A stretch of 64,000 bases of DNA from Poronia punctata (taxonomy: Eukaryota > Ascomycota > Sordariomycetes > Xylariales > Xylariaceae): positions 1 to 64,000 of the forward strand of contig MU401522.1 of NCBI GenBank assembly GCA_022579005.1. The letters are read 5' to 3'. A model generated the notes under the pieces. The model did no database searches, was not told the origin of the DNA, and saw nothing but the letters and a program-made list of their open reading frames with translations. Made by a program: the position numbers and the translations under genes. Below are positions 12,906 to 24,624 of this stretch, one piece after another; positions within the stretch are counted from its first letter, which is position 1, and the number at the start of each line of letters is the position of its first letter.

Positions 12906-14647
12906 ATGGTTCAACTGCCAGATGGCGCATTGGTAGTCGTTGTTACAGTGCAGATATACTCTTATTTATGTCTCTTGTGTAGTTTGTTGATGGTATTGAT
13001 TGTTTGGAGACATCGTGAGAGGGATAGCTGTGAGTCTAATCATTCCTTCTCTTCGGTATCTAATCTTCCTTTTTTTTCTTCTCTTACTTACTGGGTGACT
13101 GTTTTACTTACATAGATGTCGCGTTATTATCATACACCACAACTCTCAGCACAGCCGCCAGCATCGCACAACAAACACACACAATCGTATTATGGGAAGA
13201 GATCAAGACGGAGCAGTTTCATTATGTCGAGCGGAATCTGGGATGTCCCGAGATAGCTATTGCCGGACCGTCGTATGGGCTTGATTTGGTGCTTTTTTAT
13301 ATACGTAAGTTCTTTCTTCTCTTCTTTTTCTTTTTTGGGGGGGGGGGGGGGGGGGGGTTTTTTTTTAAAATTACGCGGGCAAAATAAAAAAAAATTTTAA
13401 AAATAATAATTAAAAAATTTTTTGGTAATTTTAAAAAATTTTTTTTGATTAANNNNNNNNNNCTGCTTTGACTCCTCCCGTGCGTCCCGCCCCCCCACCC
13501 CCCCCCCCCCCCCCCGCCCCCCCCCGCGCCCCCCCCCCCCCGGCCCCCCCCCCCCGCCCGCATGATTGATCCGATCGCGCGGCTAATGAAACGATCATGT
13601 GAAGAATTCTATTGCTATAATGTGGAGGGATTATTAACCCTCTTTTGGTGAGTATCTGTCTACCCTAGCACAAAGGAGTGTTGAGCGACTGACTGACTGA
13701 CGTGATTATCACCAGGGCATTCTATCTCGCCTTCTCCGTCTACTACCCCGAAAGACGAACATCAAGCGCAGCAGCAAAAGCAATAGCTATTATATTACCA
13801 GCCCTACTGATAGCCTTCCTACGAATACCATCCGTCAGAAAATCACCCAAACTCTTCCTCGCTCTTGCGGATATTAGCCGTGAGTTTTTTTTTTTTTCCC
13901 CTCTTCCCTCTTCCCCCTTTACCGCCTCATCTGGTCTGACACCAATATCAATCAATCAATCAATCACAGTAGCAGCCAGTCTCCTCCTAGGCAGCATCTT
14001 CCTCATCGCCATCTTCGCGAAATACATCCATACAAGACGAAATGTCCGACGGGACGGCATCTATGACAGTTGGCTGATTGTGCGGTTCGCCATTGCCTTT
14101 TTCTTCATCGAGGCCTTTCAGACACTCACGCTGTTGTCTGAGATTGTCAAGTACAAATACAACAATGATGATATGGAGCGGCCGGTCGCGCCGGATTTAT
14201 CGGCTGCTCGTGCGAGGGGGGATTTTGCAGAGTTTGTACCTGGTGTTTCTGCTGGGTTGTTGGTAGGTTAAAAGTCAATGGATAGTTGTGAGGGTTTTTT
14301 TTTTTTTTTTTTTTTTAATAACGCGGGGAAAATAGGTGTTTCTCGTATTCGGGACGACTAGAACTTGCATTCGTACAATATACGACATGTTTGGACTGCG
14401 ATTGAGTAGCAGTACCTCTGTCTACCAGGCCACGATGAGCTTGTTGACCCTGACTTGGCCGCAGGATACGAGAACATCTCAAACACCGCAGGAAAACGGG
14501 GCTGGGGTTCGCGTGTCTGCTGTTACACTGGATTCATCAAGCGAGATTCAAGAAGGGCATAGAATCGAGACGGATTCGCTGGGTAGTTCGTCCAAGCTAG
14601 AATCGCGGGATCGTGCTGACCATGGCGGTGAATCTTGTCGACAGTAG
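12906..14647 (+). CDS. Seven-TM-like membrane protein, gap in an intron
   Basis: Exons read as 12906-13029, 13116-13304, an exon ending at 13647, 13716-13879, 13970-14262 and 14336-14647. All visible phases match across GT-AG introns. The 5' edge of exon 3 lies in C-rich sequence just after an N gap, so the model is incomplete there. Hydrophobic segments occur in exon 1 (VVVVTVQIYSYLCLLCSLLM), exon 2 (SYGLDLVLFYI), exons 3-4 (GLLTLFWAFYLAFSVYYP), exon 4 (AIAIILPALLIAFL), exon 5 (two) and the exon 5-6 junction (AGLLVFLVFGTTRTC), giving about seven spans and a hydrophilic Ser/Thr-rich tail. The layout resembles orphan fungal 7TM proteins. I see no STE2, STE3 or PTH11-CFEM signature and give no ligand. 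The assembly quality inside intron 2 is poor. Confidence 0.65.
13337..13558. other. Assembly gap (N 13453-13462) in low-complexity DNA
   Basis: Ten Ns are flanked on the left by a 21-base G-run (13337-13357) and A/T homopolymers, and on the right by almost pure C sequence (about 13489-13558). This looks like unreliable contig ends joined by a scaffold gap inside intron 2 of the 7TM-like gene. The real length is unknown. Confidence 0.9.
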
Positions 14648-16733
14648 GGTATGGTTGGTCACTCAGTGGGTATGAGTCGGGAACAAGCGCATGGGTTATG
14701 GTGGTTTGGTATACTTAAGTAGGTCTATGGTAATGATGGTTATGATAATGGGTAGAATAGAAGTGCGGTTTCTCAAGAGGATGGCAGGAAAAAGGGGATG
14801 ATGATACCTCAGGTACCTACTTGTTATCTCGGTATAAGTCAGGCCGGGTGTGGTTTGAGAAGGAGTAGGAAAACATATTTATAACAAGTCTATAAACGGA
14901 ACGATCCTTGGCTAGAACTAACAAATACTTCAAATGGATAAACAATTCCGGCATGGAAAAAGATAACCTAGATATTCTAAGGCTTTAAGTGACTGTTTGT
15001 ACGGATCCTAACGCGACAAACTAGGAGGCTATAGTCATAAACTGTTGGTATTGGCTGGTCCTAATGAGTGATTCTACACCGACTCCCGAGATGAAATTGG
15101 GAAATGGCCGTTACACTGTCTAACTGCCCTATCATGACTGGCTCGCGTTAGAAGCCCTTTTTATACGTCAAGATACGGATTCTTAAATTATCATGTGGAT
15201 AGATGGTATGATGCTAACAACATTGAGGCTCTAAGAGGACCTAGTCGAGGCTCTTGGCGCCCTGCGTAGCACGTCAACTAACCATTTATAGGTCAGTAGT
15301 ATTGATACTATCTTCTGACATACATACCTACCTCGTAAGTAAGATCCGAGGCCCTCGCGTGGAAGTTGCGCCTGTTTCACGCACTATTTTCGTTGTAGGT
15401 ACTTGGGACAAGAGGTATGAACTAAACAGTGTACCTTTCTCCTTTGCTGGGATACCTGGACGTTTTGGACACACGCTTTCACTGTCCGATAGCTCTCATC
15501 GTAAAATCTGTTAAACAAGAAGTAAGGTTAGTAGGCTACAAACAGCTATAGCGACGATTTTGGGTTTCTCGGCCTAGTTTTGGCCGCGTTTGCACGTGAT
15601 GACGGTACTATATCATGTTGAATCTACATATAGACCCGACTTTACTGCGCATCTATCATGTTGAATGATTGGGATACATTGTGTAAGAAGATAAAGAAAG
15701 CTCAAGTACGGGGTACATAAAGGTCGCAGCGCAAAAAGAAAGGAAAAAGAAAGGGCATATTCTATTGTCGTGGCAATGGAATCGACAAGACGAGTCTTCT
15801 CCACGTTTCTTGGCAAGTCGGAAAAAATCCGGGGTAAAATTGAGGAGCTCGGAACTTGGAAGATGTTCGGTGGAATCAATTGATCAATCGACAAGCAAAA
15901 GCCTGGATGATCTTAAGGTGAGCCTATATCCTTACCTATGACGTAGGTAGCACAACAGCTGCTTTCGTTGTTGGATGAGATTGCTTCGAGTATATGCTGC
16001 TCCTACGAGTACTCCTACTGCAAGTCGAATGCATGTCTGCAATCTTGCGACTTTGAATTATTGGTGGATTATTAACCGAGTACCACGTTTTTCGAACAAA
16101 TGCCAAGCATATCGAGAAATTGGGTTAGCGTTGTTGCCGCTTCGTGGTACCCCCCCGCGTAAGGTTAGGTACCTAGGTATCTCGAGCTCGGCCCAGACCT
16201 ATCGTTGACTGATTTTCCCATAGACATGGATGATTTATAGAGTTAAAATTAAAGTACGTGTTGAAGGAAGACGATACGGAAAAAATGTCAATACGAAGAG
16301 AGATCGCGTTTGGGTCTTTCATGATTACGGCAAGTGACGCTAGGAAGAACCCTTCGAGTTTTGAAGCATTAACCCTCGTGCGAAACGCAGGACCAAGCTC
16401 CGGCTGGCTAAAAGCGGCAATAGGCTGGGGAACTCCCCATGTCGATTTCAAGCCAGTGAAAACATCGTATACATACTCGTACAGGCCTCAAACACGGAAA
16501 ACATGGGGGTGATTATGGCACAGCGGGGAAATAGCTTGGCCTTTCCCCAAATCTTCCCCAACCTCATCCATTCCCTCGGGGTTAGATAACCCCAGACTAC
16601 GGACCAGGGTTCGCCGAACGGGATCTGGATCTTATAATAATTGGAGCAAAGACCCTGTCACATCGCTTTCTCGCGATATCTTTATTTTTCGAAGGGCAGG
16701 AGGTTTTGTTGGTCGACATACCAATTACCCGTC
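14648..16733. other. Gene-free interval
   Basis: About 2 kb without a supported gene. Short ORFs on both strands have no domain. It contains TACGAGTA at 16014 and TACTCGTA at 16484, the second about 250 bases before the permease start. A TATAATAA-like stretch at about 16632 may belong to the permease promoter. Confidence 0.5.
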
Positions 16734-18673
16734 ATGGCGTCGCACGTGCAAATTTCCACCGCCCAAAAGGTGGCCGATAGGGAGCTGGAAGACAAGTTGG
16801 GTTCCAATGCTTTGCAAGAGGCCAAGCAGGCCACGGAAGATGAGCATGCCCAGACCTTCCTGGAAGCTATCAAGGAGAACCGCAGGGCTGTCTTCTGGTC
16901 TATCTTGATCTCCATGACGATTATTATGGAAGGGTAAGTCATATACCTACAAGGAAAAGGGGACGATCTGTAACTATGTAAAGAGATGCTGACCGTTCAA
17001 AGTTACGATACCATCCTGATCGGTAACTTCTTTGCCTATCCCGAATTCAAGAAGAAGTTCGGAACGTACTACGGCGAGGAGGTGGGCTACCAGGTCGCTG
17101 GACCTTGGCAGACAGCCTTGAATCAGGGCAGTACCGCTGGTGCTATCGTCGGTACGTAGGAACTGCGAGGCCCCCCTTCTTCTCATGAATTACATAGTTA
17201 ATACAAAATAGGTGGTCTGTTAAACGGCTATCTCGCTTCACGGTTCGGATACAGATGGGTTATGATCGGATCCTTGGGAGTGCTCAACTTCTTCATCCTG
17301 GTAGTCTTCCTGGCGGATACCGTCCAGGTGCTACTTGTCGGCCAGATTTTGTGCGGTCTCTGCTGGGGTGTCTTCGCCACACTGGCCCCGTCGTACGCAT
17401 CCGAAGTCTGCCCTACCAACCTCCGCGGATACATGACTACATACGTCAACCTATGCTGGGCCATCGGCCAACTTCTCGCGTCTGGAGTGTTGACTGGATG
17501 TCTCAAGATCCAGACCGAATGGGGTTATCGCATCCCTTTCGCTATCCAATGGGTGTGTAACTGAGGTCAGTTGGATGAAAATATCAGCTAGGTTAACAAT
17601 CTCTATGTGTTATAGGTTTGGCCCATCCCTTTGATGGTGGTCTGCTATTTGGCCCCGGAGAGTCCGTGGTGGCTCGTCCGTGCTGAACGCCTAGAGCAGG
17701 CCAAGCAGTCCATCATCAGACTCAGCGGCGGGAGGTCGGATGAAAAGATCAATAACCAGATTGCCATGATGGTGCACACGAATAGAGTGGAAGCCGAGGA
17801 GACCAAAGGAGCAACCTATGCCGACTGCTTCAAGGGAGTAAACTTGCGTAGGACCGAGATCGTCTGTGTTGTGTTTGCGGGTCAAATCCTGTCTGGCAGC
17901 ACTTTCGCCTACACTCCCACCTATTTCTTTACAACGGCCGGTTTGAAGACATCCGATTCTTTCTACTTGAGCCTAGGTGCCAAGGGTTTCGCCTTTATGG
18001 GAACTGTTCTGTGGGTCTCCCCCCCCCCCCTCGGGTTTTCACATTAGGCTTGTCGCTAACATGTGCGTGCTTGACAGGTCGTGGTTCTTGATCGCGCGAT
18101 GGGGCCGACGTACTTTGTATATGAGCGGGATGGGTACCTTGTCACTCATCCTTCTGCTCATCGGTATACTCAACGTATCCGCCGGAAAGAACGCCCTCTG
18201 GCCATCCGGTGGTCTCTGTATTCTCTGGCTATTTATATATTCCCTGACAGTTGGTCCCCTAGCTGTAAGTCTCACGAGTCCCCTGTTTCTGCATGAGGAG
18301 GGTGCTAAAACCTGTATAACAGTACAGTATCATTTCCGAGACTTCGTCGGTTCGACTACGTCCTCTCTCCGTCGTGCTCTCGCGAGTATCATATCAGATC
18401 ATCAACCTCATATCGCAATTCCTGAATACGTACATGGTCAGTCCGGTGGAATGGAACTGGAGCGGAAAGAGCGGCTTCTTCTGGGGTGGAACCGCCTTCC
18501 TGGTCTTCACTTGGTGCTACTTCCGGCTACCGGAGATCAAGGACCGCACATACGAGGAGCTGGACATGCTGTTTATGCAGAAAGTGTCTGCCCGGAATTT
18601 CGCCAAGACGCACGTCGATCCTTACGAAACGGTCAGGAAAGACGATCATATGGAAGTAGAGGTGAAGGAATGA
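16734..18673 (+). CDS. MFS sugar (alpha-glucoside type) permease
   Basis: Six exons, 16734-16933, 17003-17151, 17212-17552, 17616-18010, 18078-18264 and 18323-18673, join in phase to 540 residues. This is the Sugar_tr subfamily of the major facilitator superfamily. The first helix ends in MEGYDTILIGNFF, typical of fungal maltose/alpha-glucoside permeases. PESPWWLVR follows helix 6, ARWGRRTLY lies in the second half, and the C-terminal PEIKDRTYEELDMLF matches the family PET-R-TYEELD signature. It should be a 12-TM plasma-membrane proton symporter; substrate specificity is inferred only from this resemblance. The start ATG at 16734 gives the expected ~70-residue hydrophilic N-terminus. It is convergent with the OYE gene, 326 bases away. 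Confidence 0.93.
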
Positions 18674-18999
18674 TTCCGAATAACGTGATAGCTACCTATA
18701 TATATACACATACACAGAATAGGAACAGGCGAATTATATTCAACTAGGCGCCATATTAATCTAACCTGTCTGTCTATGTAGGTAGTGCTTGCGAAATTCA
18801 AAGAACAGACTTTGGAATTTGTGACTCTGGAGGTCTTCTACACAATGTACCCAAAAGTACCTAATTTTTGATGGATTAGGTTAGGTTAGCCGTGACAAGG
18901 ACAAATGCACAGTGCCTGTAGGCCTTTAAGCGCACAAACCACAGTGAGTGTCCAAGTACCCAACTTCATCCGCTCCAATGATTTCCAGCAGGGCATTAC
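18674..18999. other. Convergent 3' intergenic region
   Basis: Short spacer between the permease and OYE stop codons. It holds both 3' UTRs. No gene is visible. Confidence 0.6.
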
Positions 19000-20157
19000 C
19001 TAGCTCACCATCACCACTACTACATCTTCTTTCTGTTTCCCGTCACTCAACCCCAAAGAAGCGTTTTTGCTTGCCAAATATTCCGCACTAAATGAGTAAT
19101 CCACGTAGCCAATCGAGTCTGGAGTATAGAAAGTGTTCCGGTCATACGAGCTTAGCTGCAGACCTTCCTTAATCCGATAGACCAAGTCGGGATTGGAGAT
19201 GAAGTGTCTCCCAAACATGACCACGATGTCCTTCTCTGGGTATTTCTGATCAACGAGTGCCTTGGCAGTCTGCAGGTTATAGCCGCCAGCAATGAGAAGG
19301 GGTCGGTCCCATAGACGATATGCAAAATCCAACTGCCCGCTCCCTTCATAATCGTCGGCACCCGACACACGCGACTCGACAAGGTGAAGGTATGCTAGAT
19401 TGAGTTTGTTTGCTTTGGCGATTAAATCTTGGAACTGGGGGATCGGATCCGTCATGCCCATTCCACCGAATGGACTCCAGGGACTGAGCCGAAATCCGAC
19501 ACGTTCGGGACCGATTGCGTCGGCAACTGCCTCGAGCACTTCGATAGGGAGACGGGATCGATTCGTCACACTCCCGCCATATTCGTCGTCCCGCTTGTTA
19601 CTGACATCTTGGATGAATTGGTCGAGGAGATAACCGTTGGCCCCGTGTATCTCGACCCCATCGAAACCGGCTCTGATGGCCGTCTTCGAGGCTGTGACGA
19701 AGTCCTGGACCAGTTGCTTGATGTCTTCGATTGTCATGGGCTCGGGTATCGGGCGGCCTTCTGCGATGGGGATAGCACTAGGTGCCTTTATCTCTACGCC
19801 CTCTCTTCCGGCAACCTCGGGATCACCGACGCGGCCGCTGCCGAAGAGTTGGGCGAATATGAAGCAGCCTTTACGGTGGACTTCCTCGGCAATGGCACTC
19901 CAACCGGCGATCTGCTCTTCGGTCCATATCCCGGGAGCACCGGGGAAACAGCCGGTCACTGCTTTCGATATGAAGGTGCCTTCGCTGATGATCAAGGTTC
20001 CGGGAACAGAGGCTCGCTGGCTGTAGTATTCCCCCATTAGCTGGGTTGGAACGCGGTCTTCAGTCGCTCGCAGACGAGTGAGAGGCGCCATCCCGATCCG
20101 GTGCTGTACTTCCACATTGCCTATCTTTAATGGCGTGAATAGGCGTGATGTGCTCAT
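19000..20157 (-). CDS. Old Yellow Enzyme-type NADH:flavin oxidoreductase
   Basis: One exon, 385 residues, the normal OYE length. FMN-binding TIM barrel. The start LFTPLKIGNVEVQHRIGMAP and LTRLRA are canonical. HGANGYLLDQF carries the His-Asn pair that binds the substrate carbonyl. DDEYGGS lies before strand 6, and MFGRHFISNPDLV contacts the FMN phosphate. These enzymes reduce activated alkenes with NAD(P)H. In fungi they serve in detoxification or in biosynthetic clusters (for example ergot alkaloid EasA). The catalytic Tyr usually found near the His-Asn pair was not checked by alignment. The gene is divergent from the regulator-like gene that starts 715 bases away. Confidence 0.95.
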   Translation of the reverse strand: MSTSRLFTPLKIGNVEVQHRIGMAPLTRLRATEDRVPTQLMGEYYSQRASVPGTLIISEGTFISKAVTGCFPGAPGIWTEEQIAGWSAIAEEVHRKGCFIFAQLFGSGRVGDPEVAGREGVEIKAPSAIPIAEGRPIPEPMTIEDIKQLVQDFVTASKTAIRAGFDGVEIHGANGYLLDQFIQDVSNKRDDEYGGSVTNRSRLPIEVLEAVADAIGPERVGFRLSPWSPFGGMGMTDPIPQFQDLIAKANKLNLAYLHLVESRVSGADDYEGSGQLDFAYRLWDRPLLIAGGYNLQTAKALVDQKYPEKDIVVMFGRHFISNPDLVYRIKEGLQLSSYDRNTFYTPDSIGYVDYSFSAEYLASKNASLGLSDGKQKEDVVVVMVS

Positions 20158-20872
20158 GGTCAGGTAAGTGTAGTCTCTGATTTTTGGATTAATTAGAAGA
20201 AGTGAATGGTTGTCAGGCGATTCTGTATTCTGTAGCTGCCATGGCCATCTCGGGAATCGACCTCCTCTTATACCTGAACCTGGATACCGATGACAAACTT
20301 GTCGAGGCGAAATGCTTCATGGCTTGATGTGCTTATCAATCTAAAACACTAAACAGCTGCCAATTGTGCACCATCAACGTCCTCACCGTCATGTCCAAGG
20401 GAGTAAAATTGCCCTCCCAGAGCAAACACAGACTTCGAATCTGACGATATGTGTATAGTTCCGTTTCATGACCCCGGATGTGGCAGTGACACAATTCCTA
20501 TTACAGAATTTAGATTTTTCCGAAAATGGTCTAGGCTGACTGACACTGGTTTTTAGACCAGCGTCGAGACCGAAAGTCCTCACTAGTGTGCCATCATAGC
20601 AAGCATATGACGGGTCGGCATTTTAACATGTCTGGGCACTGATTTCTAAGCAGTCTTCTCCGTAAGCCTGGATGACAGTATAGCCCTGCTACCTTATCTG
20701 CGTTTCGCACGTACCTTACTCATCTTTGGTTAGAATTCGAACGGCATGTGTTGCTATCTACCTTGAGTACTACCTAGCTATCCCGGTCGCCCTTACTAAA
20801 AGCCTATATGAGAGGGGGAGAATAGGGGTAGTCGATCCAGTCAATCCTCCTGCACGCGGGCCAAAGCTGGCA
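20158..20872. promoter_or_regulatory. Divergent promoter region of the OYE and regulator genes
   Basis: A 715-base non-coding interval between two outward-reading starts, so both promoters must lie here. No operator or clear TATA box is identifiable by eye. Co-regulation of the pair is an inference from the arrangement. Confidence 0.45.
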
Positions 20873-22600
20873 ATGGCTCCGAGGAGTTCCAAGTCAGATG
20901 GCGAGCCTACCCAAGGTAGGTCAAAGCTTTTAGATCCTTATCAAAGGTGTTTGCTGGTTTTTTAACTCCCATTAGCTACAAACTTTTGCTTCATTTCATT
21001 TCAAACCCCCGATGAGGCTCGAGATAGGGAGGCGAGGCGTCTGGCTCGATCCCATGTTTTGAAGCGAGCATTAGAGAAAAAGCGAAAGGCTGAGCAAGAA
21101 TCAGGCAACAATTTCCTCATAACCACATCAAAGGACAAGCCAGCAAGACGTACGAATGGTAGAATAGGTACCAAGAGTCCTGCAGGGATTCCAGTGTCTC
21201 TGTTGGGGGGTTCCATCGATCCGTTTGGGTCTCTACCCGTTGATTCGTCTCGGTTGCAGGAATTCCTCAGCAATTGTAAGTGCAATCAACACTATTGCTC
21301 GGCTTGACAAAAGACTAGCGCGAGCAGCTTAGTAACATCGAACTCAGACAAGGCCAGATTGGCCCCCGAGCCAGTGTTTAGCGTTGAAGAAAGACTAGCA
21401 TTTCAGAGCTTCCATTCAGTTTTCCGGGCTGCTTTTTCCGATCCTGCTTTGCTGAACGCTGTCATGCTAACACTCGCCTTTGCCACGGCCGACGGGTCTA
21501 TCAACCAAGAGTGTCTCAGGTACCGAGGACATACACTCACATATATTCGGGAAAAACTCAGTTCTTCAGATGAGGTTGCCTCCGAGGCAGCCATCGGAGC
21601 CATTTTACTGCTAGTCGGCGTTGAGGTTTGTATCTCACTTTTCTCTGGCTATCACACTGTAAAATCAACCCGTCTCTGTGCTAATTCATCTTGCCAGGCT
21701 CGTCTTGGGATGACATCTCAAGTCCAAACCCATCTGAATGCCATTAAATCACTACTGGAAATTAGTAAAAAGAAGGGCGTGCCTTTAAGTCGAGGGATAA
21801 AACGTGCCATCTTCTGGTAAGGAGTAAACAAAATCCCGTGTCGGCAACACACCTAACACGTACCCACAGGCAAGATCTCAACTCGACGATACTGGCTAGC
21901 ACACGTCGTATAGTCGATCACACAACTTTCGACGAGCTTCATTGGACAAGAGATTTATCCCTCCCCAGACCATTCCAACTGCCACTGGGGTTTCAAACAC
22001 GATCCCACTTATTAGGCAAGGAGTTTACCGAAGTACTCAAAGATACACATGCACTGCAATGCATCCGAGATAGCCCGGAACCAAGAAGTTGTTCTGCATC
22101 TGTAATGGCAGATATCAATAACCACATAGCGTCCATTCAATCGAGACTTGTGAATCTGCCTAGATCATCCCCGTTGCTGGATTCTTGTTACCTGGCGACG
22201 TATCTCTGCTCGGTTATGCTCTGCTGCACGACATGGTGTGCTTTAGTCATCCCAGTGAGTCATATACCTAAAGTATCCCGCTTTCTTTTTCTCTTCGGAT
22301 GACTGACGAACTGACATCATCCGACAGCCATATATAGCTTCAAAACTACTCAACACGATACACAATATCGATAATGATGATACCTGGTACGAACATGCTG
22401 ACTTGTTGGCCTGGATGATATGTATTGGTGGTGCCTTTGCCCCTAAAGGAACTACGCAGTCGGGTTTTATCTCTCTCCTGCATTGCAGACGACTGGATCG
22501 CTTGTATACGTCGTGGCCAGAACTGGTGGAAATATTAGAGAGGTTTATCTGGTCGGAGAGGGCATTTACGTTACCTGTGAAGACGTTTTTGGGAGGATAG
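20873..22600 (+). CDS. Fungal_trans_2-type regulator-like protein, no zinc cluster
   Basis: Six exons, 20873-20915, 20976-21275, 21348-21625, 21698-21816, 21870-22254 and 22328-22600, join in phase to 465 residues. The N-terminus after the first intron reads FCFISFQTPDEARD, then a basic helix (VLKRALEKKRKAEQ) and SLLGGSIDPFGSLPVDSSRL. This is the usual lead-in of a large fungal group related to the PF11951 transcription-factor domain. The remainder is helical, with short motifs such as AAFSDPALLNAVML and WMICIGGAFAPKGT. No CX2CX6C zinc cluster is present in the model or immediately upstream, which is common in this group, so DNA binding is not assured. Its position opposite the OYE gene suggests a local regulatory role, which is inference. 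Confidence 0.8.
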
Positions 22601-23612
22601 TACAGTCGGACATTCCAACATGACCTAAAAAAACTCACTTACTGTCCTTTGGAATTAGGCGGCGAATCATACAAGGCTTGGTCAATCACATGGGGTCACG
22701 ATGTGCTTGGGCAAGAATATGATTATGAACGCTCTATGGTCGCGATGTTATTGTATGTGATAATAACAACTCTCTGCCTGTGTGATATAACAGCCAAGGA
22801 GGGGAATATTCTCTGGTTATAACCGTGCAGATTTTATAGTTTGATGGTAGTATATCCGTGAAATTTGATTCCCTAGGTTTTATTTGACGTTGGTTAAAAT
22901 AGATTTTTTTGTATTTTACCAACTTATATAGCAAAAGGTAACTCATTTGTATCACTATCGCATACTGCTACCTATATGAAAGTCCGTTCTAAAACCAATT
23001 TGGAAAAAAAAAAAAAAGACGTGCGTACTTGAATGCTGTGTAATGGTGATCAAGGTAGTGTTCAAGCAATGTACAAGTAAACACTTCATGTCGTGTTTGG
23101 CTATCTATATCTAATAGTAAGTTGTAGGGCCAGGGGGGAAAAGCGGCCGGGTACGGATAAGTTACCTTTGGGTTATCGACGTAAATCCCCGGCTCTTTTT
23201 TATTTACATACCGGAGTATTTTCTCCTGTGATTACAATGAAATGGATCTAAATTCTGGGAATAGGTACCTAACAATAGATCCTACGCGCGCAGTAAGTTT
23301 ATTGGTCGTTTTTGTTTGCAGGAATGGGGAAACGGGCGCTTCGGGATGGGCCGAGGCAATGACGTAGTGACAAATACATAGCTATAATGGGGCAGATCAC
23401 ACCCTTCCAAGAACATAATATGATCTCGTAGGCAACGAACGAAATCTTATGACGGAGAGAAACAGAACAAACACCATCTTTTGATCAATATGTAATGTAT
23501 TTTGAGTTTTTATATCGTCGCATTAGATTACAGCAGAAGATAAATACCCTAACCTAACCGAAATACCTTACACGCGAACTTACAGTGAAAGAAAGAAAAG
23601 AAAAGAAAGAAA
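22601..23612. other. Gene-free interval
   Basis: About 1 kb with no supported gene. The stretch just before 23613 is purine-rich (AAAGAAAAGA), a common fungal 5' leader feature. It also holds an A-run near 23007. Confidence 0.5.
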
Positions 23613-24524
23613 ATGGCCCGCCCTCTATGGCCCCATAACCGCACCATCTTCCTCCCCCCTCATCATCTATATCTCTTCCCCCTCATATCCGGCAGCGTCT
23701 GGTTCCTAACCATAACGATCCTGCTCCTCCGCTGGCTCTCCCTCGGCCGACCGCGTTATCCGGGACAGGTCAACCCGGACATTCCCATGATCAGCGACAT
23801 AGCCGCGCAGACGTTCCAGCCAGTCTTTATCGTCGGCAGCGCCTTGACAGGGATTTCCTTTCTGGGGACGGTGTTTGCGGTTCATCATGTGCGATACGCG
23901 AGGGATTTCTACGCGCTGACGAACGATAAACTCTGGAGACAGGGGACCAGTCTGGCGGCGCTGGGCACGGGCGTGTTGGCTGCCGGGTGTTTGGTCTTTC
24001 TGAGTATTTTCGATACGTACGATGCGCATTTGCCGCATCGGTATCTGTTGATGGGCACGTTTGGGGGTCTGTTCATGTCTGCGTTGCTGACGAGTTTGGT
24101 TTGGTGGGATCAGACGAGGGGGCCGGTCGTTTTTGTTGGGTTGAGGAAGTGGTGAGTTCTTTTTATATTCCCTTGTTCGAGAGAACGGAAGAGTGGGAGG
24201 TACTTACGAGTTGCTGTGATCAGGTGCATCTTCAACGTCGCGTTGGTTATAGCCCAGTTCGTCGTCGGCGTCTTGTTTGTGTCGTTGATGTATTCGGGAT
24301 ATTACCACGCGGCGGGGATCCTGGAATGGTCTTTGACGTACTTGGGGGCGGTTTGGTTGCTTTCTTTTGTTGGATATACAAGGTATGTACTCGTACTTTT
24401 ACTTCCCCTTTGAAAAGACGGGGGGAATGGTTTGGGGTATTGACGAAAGAAAATTAGGTTTAGGGAAGGTGAAAAACCATGGCTTGAAGATGTCGAGGGA
24501 GAGCGAAGACCTTTGTTGGAATAA
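23613..24524 (+). CDS. Frag1/DRAM/Sfk1 family membrane protein
   Basis: Three exons, 23613-24151, 24234-24382 and 24458-24524, in phase, 254 residues. About six hydrophobic segments. NPDIPMISDIAAQTFQPVFI matches the family DIS-IGAQ-LKPLF loop, LVFLSIFDTYDAHLPH matches LSIFDT--H--H, and AAGILEWSLTYLGAVWLLSF matches the penultimate helix. Yeast Sfk1 sits in the plasma membrane and affects PI4-kinase Stt4 signalling and lipid asymmetry; animal DRAM proteins are lysosomal. The role here is inferred from family only. The tail has EGERRPLLE, a possible acidic/dileucine-like sorting signal. The gene is convergent with the F-box gene, with about 100 bases between stop codons. Confidence 0.85.
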
Positions 24525-24624
24525 ACATAACGATTTATTCTAGATGAACAAACGAAAGCGAGGCGTTGGAGTTTTATACCACGAAACAAAACACACAAGT
24601 TTGATGAATTACCTACGTACCTAC

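Noticed and set aside
13337..13558. G-quadruplex or telomere-like signal at the G and C runs
   Set aside because: Uninterrupted homopolymers next to an N gap point to assembly artefact; no TTAGGG units.
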